Shown in pieces: positions 45,317-56,700 of a DNA stretch of 64,000 bases (the stretch's first letter is position 1; every line of letters begins with the position of its first letter). A program made the position numbers and the translations under genes. Where the stretch lies: contig NZ_AP023262.1 of assembly GCF_016756615.1 (NCBI RefSeq), positions 3,163,501 to 3,227,500 of the forward strand, read 5' to 3'. The notes under the pieces are model-generated. The model did not search any database, was not told the origin of the DNA, and was given only the letters and a program-made list of their open reading frames with translations. The DNA comes from Mesorhizobium sp. L-8-3 (GTDB taxonomy: Bacteria > Pseudomonadota > Alphaproteobacteria > Rhizobiales > Rhizobiaceae).

Positions 45317-45662
45317 CGCTGTTTCCTCCCTGACCGGATGCCAACCCGCAGATGCCGCGGCGGCATGTTCCGCGGCACCTCGCCCGGGCCACACGTGACG
45401 GTCCCCGCCCTTGCGGCCGGGAGGTCGCACGCCGCCTTCTCCTCCGGCCCGGCAACGCGATGCCAATATGAGGGGCAAGCCTTTTTCGAGTCAACGCAGG
45501 ACGGACGAAAGCAATTGCGTAGCATTCGAAACGAAGACGCGGCCCGCCGGCCGGGCGGCACGAAAAGCGGCGCGGCCGTCACGAGCCATGTTGACATGGC
45601 GGCCCGGCTCGTCTGTTCTTCGTGGCGCGCCGCTCCGGGGGAGCGTTGCGGCGGGAGGAGCT
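45317..45662. other. Divergent promoter region between the binding-protein and ATPase genes
   Basis: About 345 bp with no supported gene. It must hold the promoters for the minus-strand binding protein-permease operon and the plus-strand ATPase-FucU-kinase operon. I do not see a convincing operator. Confidence 0.55.
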
Positions 45663-46721
<1,059 letters not shown>

Positions 46722-46756
46722 AGGCGGCCCGTCCGAGGCGCGCCGGGGAGAAGAGA

Positions 46757-47212
46757 ATGCTGAAGGGAATAAACCCGTTGCTCAATGCCGACGTGCTCTA
46801 CGCCTTGCGGGCGATGGGGCATGGCGACGACCTGATCATCTGCGACACCAACTTCCCGGCCGATTCCATCGCGCGCCAGACGCGGCTCGGCCGGCTGCTG
46901 CGCATCGACAACTGCACTGCGGCCGAGGCCGCCGCCGCGGTGCTGTCGCTCTATCCGCTCGACAGCTTCGTCGACGACGCGGCCGGCCGTATGGAGATCG
47001 TCGGCAATGCCTCCGAGGTCCCTCCCGTGCAGCAGGAAGTGCAGGCCGTGATCGACGAGGCGGAGGGGCGATCCTGGCCGATGGTCGGTATCGAGCGCTA
47101 CGCCTTCTACGAGCGCGCCAAGCAGGCCTATTGCGTGATCCAGAGCGGGGAGCGGCGCTTCTACGGCTGCTTCGCCTTCCGCAAGGGCGTCATCCCCCCG
47201 GACGCGGGCTGA
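46757..47212 (+). CDS. RbsD/FucU-family sugar mutarotase
   Basis: A 151-aa protein. MLKGINPLLNADVLYALRAMGHGDDLIICDTNFPADS carries the FucU/RbsD signature, with the catalytic His of MGHGD and nearby Asp. YAFYERAKQAYCVIQSGERRFYGCFAFRKGVI near the C-terminus matches FucU, where Tyr and Arg line the site. FucU-type enzymes interconvert alpha and beta anomers of fucose or related sugars. It sits between the ATPase and kinase genes, 5 bp before the kinase start, so the imported sugar is probably a pyranose or furanose that is then phosphorylated. A gccggggagaagaga stretch precedes the ATG. Confidence 0.9.
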   Translation: MLKGINPLLNADVLYALRAMGHGDDLIICDTNFPADSIARQTRLGRLLRIDNCTAAEAAAAVLSLYPLDSFVDDAAGRMEIVGNASEVPPVQQEVQAVIDEAEGRSWPMVGIERYAFYERAKQAYCVIQSGERRFYGCFAFRKGVIPPDAG

Positions 47213-47216
47213 GACC

Positions 47217-48146
47217 ATGGCAAAGCCGATCGTCATCCTCGGCGTGTTCGTCGCCGATACGGCCTATCGCGCGCCGCGTCAGCCGCGCATGGGGGAGACC
47301 CTGCTCGGCACCTCCTTCAAGCTCGGGCCGGGCGGGAAGGGCTCCAACCAGGCGGTCGCTGCCGGCCGGCTAGGGGCCGACGTCTCCATGATCACGCGGC
47401 TCGGCCGCGACCCGTTCGCCGACATGGCGCTGGCGACCTGGAGGGAGGCCGGCGTCAAGCCCGCCGTGATCGAGACGCCTGAGAGCTATACGGGGGCGGC
47501 CTATATCTTCGTCGAGGAGACGACGGGCGACAACGCCATCATCGTCTCCCCGGGCGCGGCGATGCTGATCTCGCCGGCCGACATCGACGCCAACGAGGCG
47601 CTGATCCGCTCGGCCGGGGTGTTCGTGACGCAGCTCGAGCAGCCGATCGAAGCCGCGATGCGGGCGCTGGCGCTTGCCCGTTCGGCAGGCGTGACCACGA
47701 TCCTCAATCCGGCCCCGGCGGCGGCGCTGCCGGAGGCGATCTTCCCGCTCTGCGACTACGTCACCCCGAACGAGACCGAGGCCGAGGCGCTGACCGGCAT
47801 CGCCATCGCGACCGTCGAGGATGCGCGCCGGGCTGCCGACAAGCTGCTCGACAAGGGCGTCGGAGCGGTGATCGTGACGCTCGGCGAGAAGGGCGCGCTC
47901 TTCCACAGCCGCAGTGCTTCGCAACACGTGGCCGCCTTCGCCGTCGGGCCGGTGGTCGAAACGACCGGTGCCGGCGACGCCTTCAACGGCGGCTTCGCCG
48001 TAGGCCTGTCCAGGGGACTGCCGGAGGTGGAAGCGGTGCGGTTCGCCTGCGCAGTGGCGAGCATCTCCGTCACCAGGCCGGGCACTGCGCCGTCGATGCC
48101 GAGCCTCGACGAGGTGGAAAGGGTGCTGGCGGGCGGGACGCTGTAG
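47217..48146 (+). CDS. Ribokinase/PfkB-family sugar kinase
   Basis: A 309-aa kinase. The N-terminal substrate signature is LGPGGKGSNQAVAAGRLGADVSMITRLGRDPFADMAL, and the C-terminal ATP/anion-hole signature is VVETTGAGDAFNGGFAVGLSRG, whose Asp is the catalytic base. Also seen are ILNPAPAAALPEAIFPLCDYVTPNETEAEALTG and VIVTLGEKGALF. The GGKGSNQAVAAGRL pattern is close to ribokinase. It should phosphorylate the imported sugar after FucU-type mutarotation. It is the last gene before the second repeat mosaic. Confidence 0.92.
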   Translation: MAKPIVILGVFVADTAYRAPRQPRMGETLLGTSFKLGPGGKGSNQAVAAGRLGADVSMITRLGRDPFADMALATWREAGVKPAVIETPESYTGAAYIFVEETTGDNAIIVSPGAAMLISPADIDANEALIRSAGVFVTQLEQPIEAAMRALALARSAGVTTILNPAPAAALPEAIFPLCDYVTPNETEAEALTGIAIATVEDARRAADKLLDKGVGAVIVTLGEKGALFHSRSASQHVAAFAVGPVVETTGAGDAFNGGFAVGLSRGLPEVEAVRFACAVASISVTRPGTAPSMPSLDEVERVLAGGTL

Positions 48147-48179
48147 CATGGCCTGCAGCGTGCCGCCCCTGTGATTGCG

Positions 48180-48917
48180 GCAGAGCGGAAAGCCTTTTGA
48201 TTTCAGTCGGATAGGGTTTCGGCGACGCCGCGAAAAGCCCCTCATCCGGCTGCCGCCACCTTCTCCCCGCATCGCGAGGAGAAGATCGCCTGCCGCGATG
48301 ATGGTGCTCGATCTGCAACGCCGGCGATTGGCGAAAGGGGCGGCGACATCGGTCTTCTCCCCGCGTTGCGCTAGGGCATATACACATCTCTTCTGCAGGG
48401 GACACGGCCTGCTGCAACGCCTCGTCGACCACCGCGCTCCCTGGAGCACCCCTCATCCGACCCAGCCAGTATTTCGGCTCGACTGTCGAACCCGTCATCA
48501 CTGCCGGAGCCGAAATACTGTCTGGGCCACCTTCTCCCACAAGGGGAGAAGGCAGGATTGCAGAGGCGTTGCCGCCAACCTTCAACATCGGCGATTTGCG
48601 GAACGGTCGAAGCCAAGCTCTCCCTTCTCCCCTTGTGGGAGAAGGTGGCCCAGACTGTATTTCGGCCCCTACGTTCGTGCTGGGCTCAAGGGTGACGCCG
48701 AAATACAGGCTGGGTCGGATGAGGGGTGCTCCAGGGAGCGCGGCGGTCGACCAAAACGGACAAAGGACGAGACCAGGTAACGGTGGGGCTCGAGAGATGT
48801 GCATATGCCCTAGCCGCGTTGCGGGGAGAAGGTGCCAGCAGGCGGATGAGGGACTTTTCGCGGCGTTGGCGAATCCCTTATCCAACTGAATCAAAAGGGC
48901 TTTCGGCGCTACTTTGT
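48180..48917. repeat. Nested palindromic mosaic, copy 2
   Basis: The same set of nested arms as at 40372-41340, without the extra inserted palindrome. From outside in: AAAGCCTTTTGATTTCAGTC with its complement near 48890-48905, CCCCTCATCCGGCTGCCGCC with GGCGGATGAGGG, CTTCTCCCCGCGTTGCG with its complement, CTAGGGCATATACACATCT with AGATGTGCATATGCCCTAG, GCACCCCTCATCCGACCCAG, and the core. It lies between the sugar kinase and the HAMP cyclase gene ends. Confidence 0.9.
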
Positions 48918-48984
48918 GGCGGGGGCCCAGCCCGACGTCGCCAGAAGAGCGCCGAAATCCGTTGCCGTGATCAAATCCACGCTT

Positions 48985-50745
48985 TCATCCAGGATGGCGC
49001 CCGACGGCGGGCGCTCCGACCGGTGCCGGCGCGGTCTTGTACAAAGCGAACACCTCGACGGGCCTGGACTTGCCCTTCACCGCGATCGGATCGAGCGCTG
49101 TCGCCTGGGCCGCGAGCTTGGGCGGCAGGTCCTCCAGCACGTCGCGCGTGATGAGGGTCTGGCCCCGTGCGGCATTGGCGCAGAGCCGCGCGGCGAGATT
49201 GACGCGGTCGCCGAGCACGGTGAAGTCCTTTCGTTGCCGGCTGCCCATGGCGCCGGCGACGACCTCGCCGACATGGACGCCGATGCCGATCGCGAGATCG
49301 GCGCCGGTCCGGCTCGCCGCCCTTTCCATGCCGTCCATGATGGCGATGGCGCATTCGGCCGCGTGTTTGGTCATATGCGAGCCGTAGAAGACCGCCATGA
49401 TCTGGTCGCCGACGAATTTGTCGATGTCGCCGTGATGCGCGGCCACCAGGTCCGCCAACTGCTGGAAATAGTCGTTGAGCACCGTGACCACCTCGACCGG
49501 ATCGCGGTTCTCCGCATAGGCGGTGTAGCCGCGTATGTCCGCAAAGAGCACGGCGACGCGCCGGCGTTCGCCGCCCAGCGACACGGTGTGACGGTCGCTG
49601 CCCTGGATGGCTTTCATGGTCTCGCGCGAGACGAATTTCTGCAGCTCGAACCGTTCGTTCAACTGCACGATCATGTCGTTGAAGCGCTTGGCGAGATCGC
49701 CGATCTCGTCGCGCGTCCGGACGCCGCCGACGCGCGCTTCGAGGTCTCCCCCGGCGACACGCAGCGCCGTCTGGGTGATCCTGAGGATGGGCCGCGAGAT
49801 GCCCAGCGCGAACAGTGCCGCGCCGAGCAGCGCCGCGGCGAGGCCGATGCCGAGCCATTTCAGGAGGTCGCGGACCATGTCGGTGATCGGACGATAGGCG
49901 TCGGCCTCGGACTTCTCCACGAGGATGCCCCAGGGAAAGGCCCGGGGCAGGGCGATCGCGGCCAGCGATGTCGAGCCGTCGGCGAGGACGAATGGCTCGA
50001 CCGTTATGGTTGCGATCCCCGCATCGAGCAATTGAAGCGCCTTGGCTATGACGCTCTCGTGGTCGTAGGGGCCGGGCTGCGTGGAGAAGACGATGCGGCG
50101 CTGCGCGTCGATCACGCGGATCGTGCCCGTCCTGGCGAAGGGATCATTGGCGATCAGGTCACCCAGGCGGGCGAGATTGATGCGGGCGAAAAGCGTCGCC
50201 TTTCGCCCGCCGATGCCTTCCTCGATCGGCAGGCTGGCCGTTGCCAGCCAATCGTCGGTTTCCTCGACACGGGTAATGGCGACGATGCTGCGCGCCGAGG
50301 CCTTCAACGGATCCAGCGTCGCAGGATCCACCCTGAGCACCTCCATCGGCGTGGGAAACGCGGACTGGAGCTTCTCGAAATAGGCTTCCTGCGCCACGAC
50401 GATCGGGCGAGGAAGGTTCTCGACATCCACCTGCAGCGCGACCACGTCGGGCAGGTCGGCGATGCCCTGCCTGAGGATGGCGATCTTCTCCGCCGAGCCG
50501 AGCTTGTCGCCGCCGATGGCGTTGCGGATCAGGTCGAGCGGCGTCAGCAGGGAATATTCGAAGAAGGTGTTGAACTCGCGGGTCAGCCGACCGGCAGTCG
50601 CTGCAAGCTGTTCATTGGCCGCACTCTTCAGTTCGTCGCGAGCGACGCGGATGAGCGATTGGCCGGCGACCAGCAGTGGCAGCATGGCGATGACGGCCGC
50701 GAACAGCATCATCTTGCTGCGCAGGTTCAGGCGGAAGCGCGGCAT
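48985..50745 (-). CDS. Membrane adenylate/guanylate cyclase with Cache-like sensor and HAMP domain
   Basis: A 586-aa protein from the ATG 4 bp after the PKD gene stop. A first membrane helix (KMMLFAAVIAMLPLLVAG) is followed by about 270 extracytoplasmic residues with a Cache-like pattern (RPIVVAQEAYFEKLQSAFP, WLATASLPIEEG, RIVFSTQPGPYDHES). A second helix (LLKWLGIGLAAALLGAALFALG) leads into a HAMP (ISRPILRITQTALRVAGGDLEARV). The catalytic domain has LFADIRGYT, DKFVGDQIMAVF and DFTVLGDRVNLAARL, with both metal Asp, Lys, Asp, Asn and Arg, so activity is expected. The last ten codons lie in repeat-like DNA. It is the output gene of the four-gene operon. Confidence 0.9.
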   Translation of the reverse strand: MPRFRLNLRSKMMLFAAVIAMLPLLVAGQSLIRVARDELKSAANEQLAATAGRLTREFNTFFEYSLLTPLDLIRNAIGGDKLGSAEKIAILRQGIADLPDVVALQVDVENLPRPIVVAQEAYFEKLQSAFPTPMEVLRVDPATLDPLKASARSIVAITRVEETDDWLATASLPIEEGIGGRKATLFARINLARLGDLIANDPFARTGTIRVIDAQRRIVFSTQPGPYDHESVIAKALQLLDAGIATITVEPFVLADGSTSLAAIALPRAFPWGILVEKSEADAYRPITDMVRDLLKWLGIGLAAALLGAALFALGISRPILRITQTALRVAGGDLEARVGGVRTRDEIGDLAKRFNDMIVQLNERFELQKFVSRETMKAIQGSDRHTVSLGGERRRVAVLFADIRGYTAYAENRDPVEVVTVLNDYFQQLADLVAAHHGDIDKFVGDQIMAVFYGSHMTKHAAECAIAIMDGMERAASRTGADLAIGIGVHVGEVVAGAMGSRQRKDFTVLGDRVNLAARLCANAARGQTLITRDVLEDLPPKLAAQATALDPIAVKGKSRPVEVFALYKTAPAPVGAPAVGRHPG

Positions 50746-50749
50746 AGGC

Positions 50750-53700
50750 TCAGTCCGCCAGCCGGACGGACTGTTCCCGCAGGCGAACGTCGATGCGCAC
50801 GCCGGCGGTGGCGGCGCTGCAGGCGAGCCCATGCGGATCGGTCGTGGTCAGCTTCGCCGTAACCATGCCGGGTTCCGCGAACTCGAGGCGGACCTTCTCC
50901 CCGTCGAGTTCCACGCCGTTGGACAGAACCCAGTGATGGCTGAGCGCATCGCCGTCGGCGTCGCGCGAACGGCTTGCGTCGAGCACGTAGCTGTCCCTGG
51001 CGCCGCCGATCTGCACCTCGGCATCAGGCCCGGCATCGGCGACCGGCGGGGCATCGACGAAAAGATCGAGCATGGCGACACCGGTCGCGCAGGCCGCGCC
51101 TGAGTCGTCCGTCACCGTCAGGCGGACCGGATAGGTTCCGGGTTGAGAGAAGCTGTGCGAGACCTTGGCGCCGGCGGCGGTGGATCCGTCGCCGAAATCC
51201 CAGGCCAGGCCGGTCAGGGTTCCGTCGGGGTCGAAGGAACCCGATCCGTCGAAGCTGACCACGGTGCCCGGACAGGCCTTGCGTTCGGCATCGATGATGG
51301 CGACCGGCGGCTGGTTGACCCTGATCGTGCGCGCGATCGGCGTGCTGAGCACATTTCCGGCGCGGTTCATCGGACCGCTGACCCCGACCGTGAAGGTACC
51401 GGGTCGGGCATAGGCGTGGCCGATGCTCTCTCCGCTGCCTGTGGCGCCGTCGCCGAAATTCCAGGCGAGCGGGCCTGTTTCGCCGCCGGCCGACAGAGCG
51501 GAGAGGCCGAACCGGACCTCCTGGCCGACGCAGGCCACCGATGCGGCACTAATCTCCACCTTGGGCTTGTCGGTGACCTCTATCTCCACGGACTTCTCGT
51601 CGGTGCCGTTGGGCAGGCCGGTTCCGTCGCTGACGACGAGCATGACCCGGTAGCGGCCGGCCGTGCGCCAGATGTGGCGGACCTCGATGCCGGCGGCGCT
51701 TCCTCCGTCGCCGAAATCCCAGCGATAGTCGGCGATGCCGCCGTCCGGATCGCTCGATCGGGCTCCCGACAGAAGCAGCGACTGGCCGACCTCCACCGAA
51801 CGGCCGGGGCCGGGATCGGCGTTCGGCGCGGCGTTCACCGTTATGACGTGAACGGCCTGCGCGCTGGCGCAGCCGCCGGCCTCGGCCGGCGCCACGGCCC
51901 GCAGCAGGGCGCGATAGGTTCCGGGTTGCGCATAGGCGTGGCGGGCTATCGCGCCAGTCCCCGTGGAGCCGTCGCCGAAGTCCCATTCGTAACGGAGAGC
52001 GATCCGGCTTCCGATGGAGGAGCCGGTGCCGTCGAAAGTCACCTCCTGGTTCGTCGCGGCGGCCTTCGGCGCCGAGATGGCGGGTTTGGGCGCGTCGATC
52101 ACATCGATGATCAGGTCATCGGTCGACACCGGCGAGCACAGTCCCAGATTGTCGCCCTCGATCTGCAGCGTCACACGATAGGTCCCGGGGTCGCTGTACA
52201 TATGCTCCGGCTGATCTCCGCCGCCGGCCTGGCCGTCGCCGAAATCCCAGCTGTAGCGGTTCACCACGCCGTCGATGTCGGTGGACCTGGTTCCGTCGAA
52301 GCGGACAATGGTGTTGGCGCAGACCTTCATGTCGTCGCCCGCGCGCGCCACCGGCGCGGGCAGGATCGACACCAGCGCTTCGTCGGCGCCGCTGTCGTTG
52401 GCGAGCCCGGACTCGTCGGTCACCTTGAGCCGCACGCGGTAGCTGCCGGGTGCGGCGAAGACCTTGGTGGGATTGACGATGTCAGCCGTCTCGCCATCGG
52501 CGAAGTCCCAGCCATAACGCAACAGGCCGTTGTCCGGATCGGTCGAAGCGCTTCCGTCGAAGACGACGACATCGCCGATGCAGGCCTGCTTGTCGTCGCC
52601 GGCCTGCGCCACGGGCGGACGGTTGATCCGCACGGTGATCGCGTCGATATCGCGCGAGTTGGCAAGACCCCTGCCGTCGTCGACAGTCAGCCTAACGGGA
52701 TAGATGCCGCCTGTCTCATAGGTATGCTCGACGACGGCACCCGCGCCCGAACCTCCGTCGCCGAAATCCCAGCGATAGGCGAGGCCGTCATTGTCGGCGT
52801 CGGTCGAGGCGCTGCCGTCGAGCACGACCCGAAGCGTCTCGCTGAATATGTCATGCCCGGCCTCGGCTGCCGGCGCGTGGTTGACGGCGACGGTGACGTC
52901 GTCCTGGGCCGTGCGGTTCGAGGCGCTGCTGTCGTCGGTCACCGTGAGCGTGACGGTGTGGATGCCCGGCTGCTCGAACCGCATTTCGGGCCGGGCCCCT
53001 TGCAGGACCTTGTCGGTGCCCCTGACATCCCAGCGCCAGTCACTGATCGCGCCATCCGCGTCGCGGGATCCGCTGCCTGAGAGCATGAATTTCTGGCCCG
53101 GCGCGACGCTCAGGTCGGGGCCGGCATCCGCGACCGGCGGCTGGTTCACCGTCACGACGATCTGCGAGAAATCCGTCGCCTCCGGATGGCCGCTGTCGTC
53201 GGCGACCGTCAGTTCGACCGTGTAGCGGCCCGGCTTGGCGAAGGCATGCGTGACGACGTCGCCCTCGGCCGTCGCGCCGTCGCGGAAGTCCCAGTGATAG
53301 CGCGCGATGCGGCCGTCGGGATCGGTCGACCTGCGGCCGTCGAGGGTGACGCTTTCGCCTGGCGTGACGACACGGTCGAAGCCGGCATCGGCCACCGGCA
53401 TGGCGTTGATGCGGATGGCGACGGTATCCTGCGCCGCGTTTCTTATGGTGCCGGAATCGTCGGAGACCGTGAGGCGCGCTTCATAGGCGCCCGGGCTGCT
53501 GTAGGTGTGGGCGATGCGGGCGCCCGTTCCGGTTTCGCCGTCGCCGAAATCCCATTCGAAGCGGGCAATCGACCCGTCCTCGTCGGACGAAGCGGAGGCA
53601 TCGAACTCGACGACCGAGGCGGTGACATATTGATCTTCTCCCGCACGCGCGACAGGCGGCTCATTGACCTTGATCCTGCGTTCGGCCGTCGCCTGGCTGT

Positions 53701-56700
53701 TGGCCAGACCGGAATCGTCCGTTACCGTGAGACGCGCGGTGTAGGCTCCCGACCTCGCATAGCTGTGGACGACCTCGCGCCCCTCGGCCGTGGAGCCGTC
53801 GCCGAAATCCCAGGCATGGGTCAGGATGTTGCCGTCAGGATCACGCGACGCGGCGCCCGAGAACGCCACCGGCTCGTCGATCGCGGCCGGCCGGTCCGCT
53901 TCGACCGCCGCGACCGGCGCCGTGTTCGGGCGGTCGGCGACGGTCACGACCAGCGTGTCGCTCGCCGTGGCATTGTCCTGGCCGGAATTATCCGTGACCG
54001 TCAGCTTCACCTCGTAGCGGCCCGGTGCGAAATAGGCGATCGACCGCCGCTCTCCATCAGCGGTCTTGCCGGTGCCGAAATCCCAGTGATAGGCGATCAG
54101 GCTGCCGTCGCTGTCGGCGGATGCGCCGCCGTCGAAATCGATGCGCTGCCCGACGATCGCCGAGACGTCGGCGCCAGCGGCTGCTACGGGCTTGATGTTG
54201 TGCCGTTCCTCGACGAATGCGACGAAGCGTTTCGTCGTGATCCCGTTCTCGAGGCCGGAATCGTCGACCAGCGTCAGCTTGCCGAAATATGTCCCGGGAG
54301 CCGCATAGCTGTGCTCGATCAGCGGCTCGCCGGTCTGCGTGCCGTCTCCGAAATCCCAATTGTAGCTGGTGATCCGCCCATCGGGATCGACAGCGGCCGT
54401 GGCGTCGAAGACACGCGGCACGCCGGCCTCCATCGCGATCTCCGCGGGGATGTCGCTGTCGGGGGCCTTGTTGTAACGATCGGTGACATTGACGGTGAAG
54501 GTGGCCTCGTTGGTGGCGCCGCGCCGGCCGGAATCGTCGCCGACCAGGACATGCACCTTGTAGCGGCCGGGCGCGCGATAGGCGTGGCGCGCGCGGAAGC
54601 CGGAGGCGCGTGCGCCATCACCGAAATCCCAGTGGACGGAGACGATGCTGCCGTCGCTGTCGACCGTGCCGGTCGCATCGAAATCGACGATCTCGTCGAC
54701 AAAGGCGGACCGGTCGCCTCCGACGCGGACTTCGGGCGGGCTGTTGTCCTTGTTGGTGACGGCAATGTCGAAGGAGGTGCTGGCCTCGGCATTGGGTTTG
54801 CCGGAATCGTCGGCGACCGCGAGGGTGACACGGTAGGTTCCCGCAGCACGGTAGACATGCGTGGCACCGATGCCGGCCGCGCTCGCGCCGTCGCCGAAAT
54901 CCCAGCGGTAGGAGAGGATGGACCCGTCCGGATCGCGCGAGGCGGAACCGTCGAACACGAGCACATCGCCGACGACGGCCTTGCGGTCTCCGCCGGCATC
55001 GGCGAGCGGCGTTTCGTTGCCGGCCTCGACGGCGACGACCTTGCGGGCAATCACGCTTGTTCCATTGGCGAGACCGGAATCGTCGGTCAGCGTCAGGATC
55101 ACGTCGTAGGTTCCGGGCATTGCGAAGGAATGGCGGACAGTCGCCCTGTCGCTTCGCGTGCCGTCGCCGAACGACCATTGAAACCGGGTTATCCTGCCGT
55201 CCGGGTCGATGGCGCGCGCGGCATCGAACAGTCCCGGCGCGCCGACGACCAGCTTGTCGGGCGTGGCGACGGCGTCGCCGACCGGTGCGGCGTTCACGAT
55301 GATGGTGGCATGGTCGGTCGCGACACTGTTTTCGGCGCCCTTGCCGTCGTCGGCGGTGAGCGTGACTGCGAAGGTTCCTGGCCGCTCGAAACGGTGCGAT
55401 GCCTTTGCTCCTTCCGCCGTCGTTCCGTCGCCGAAGTCCCAGAGATAGCGGATGCTGTCGCCATCGGGGTCCGTCGGCTGACCGGCGTCGAGGTCCAGCG
55501 TGTCGTCGAGAGCCAGGCTCCTGCTTCCGCCTGCATTGGCGACGGGCGGAGCGTTGACGGTGACGGTGCGTGTGACCGTGGCGCTGTTGCAGGGATTGTC
55601 GGTGCCGTCGGTGACGGTGAGGGTGACCGTATAGGCGCCATGGCCGGCATAGCGGTGGTTCGGCCGGCCGAAGTCGGGATCGCCCGGGGCCTGCACGAGC
55701 TCGGTGCCGTCGCCCATCGTCCAGTGGTAACGGACGATTGCCGTGCCCTCGGGCAGGGTCGGGGCCTTCGAGCCGGTGCCGTCGAGCACCAGGGCGGCCC
55801 CCTCGGCGACCAGGTCAGGCGCTTCGAAGCTCGCCGTCGGCGGCGGCTTGACCAGGAAAGTGAAATCGCGCGCGCTGCCGTCGCCGATTACGCCGGAGGC
55901 GTCGAAACTCTCGAGGCGGCCGGCATGCATGCCGGTCTCGGCGAAGTCCTGCTCGATCGTTGCGCCGCTGATCTCGTCACTCGCATCGAACCGCCAGCGA
56001 TGGGTGAGCGGGCCACCGTCGGGATCGCGCGAGGCCGAGGCGTCGAAGCGCATCCGGCCGCAGGCGAGCTGGGTGACGGCGAGTTCCGTCACCGGGCGCC
56101 GGTTGGGCGCGATGGCACGGATCGGCAGGTCGATCGCCAAAGGCTGCTCGACCGCATCCGCGCCCGACTTGCGCGCGCCGACGAAGACGGTGATGTCGTT
56201 GGGGGTCTCGCTGCCGCCGGTGGCCGTCACCGATGCTCTCTGGCCGGTGTCGTCCCCGTCGAGGGCGACGTCGTCGTGCCGCCACTGGCTCTTGGCGGAA
56301 GCGGCGAGCGGGTGGGACCGGAAGCGGCCGGCGAAAGCAACCGAACCGGCGGCGGCATCGAAGTTCTCGATGGCGAGGCTTTCGGCGTCGGCGGGCACGT
56401 CGAAGCCGAGCTCGGCCTGGCGGTTGCCGCGCGGCATCTGGAAGGTCGGCAGGAAGGACGAGAGCTTCAGTCCCTCCGGCGGCTGGTTGGCATCTTCCGT
56501 CCGGCTCACCGCGACGTCGAAGACATTGCCGTCATTGCCGGTCAGGCCCTCGACAAGGAGCAGGAACTCGCGCGCCCCGGCGGCGGTTCGGCTTCCCTTC
56601 GCGGCATCGACCGAGAACAGCGTCGTCCAGCGCCCGTCGAGGGCCGGATCGGCGCCGAACTCGGCGGTGGCGAGCGGCTTGCCGTCGATGCTCTCCTGCA

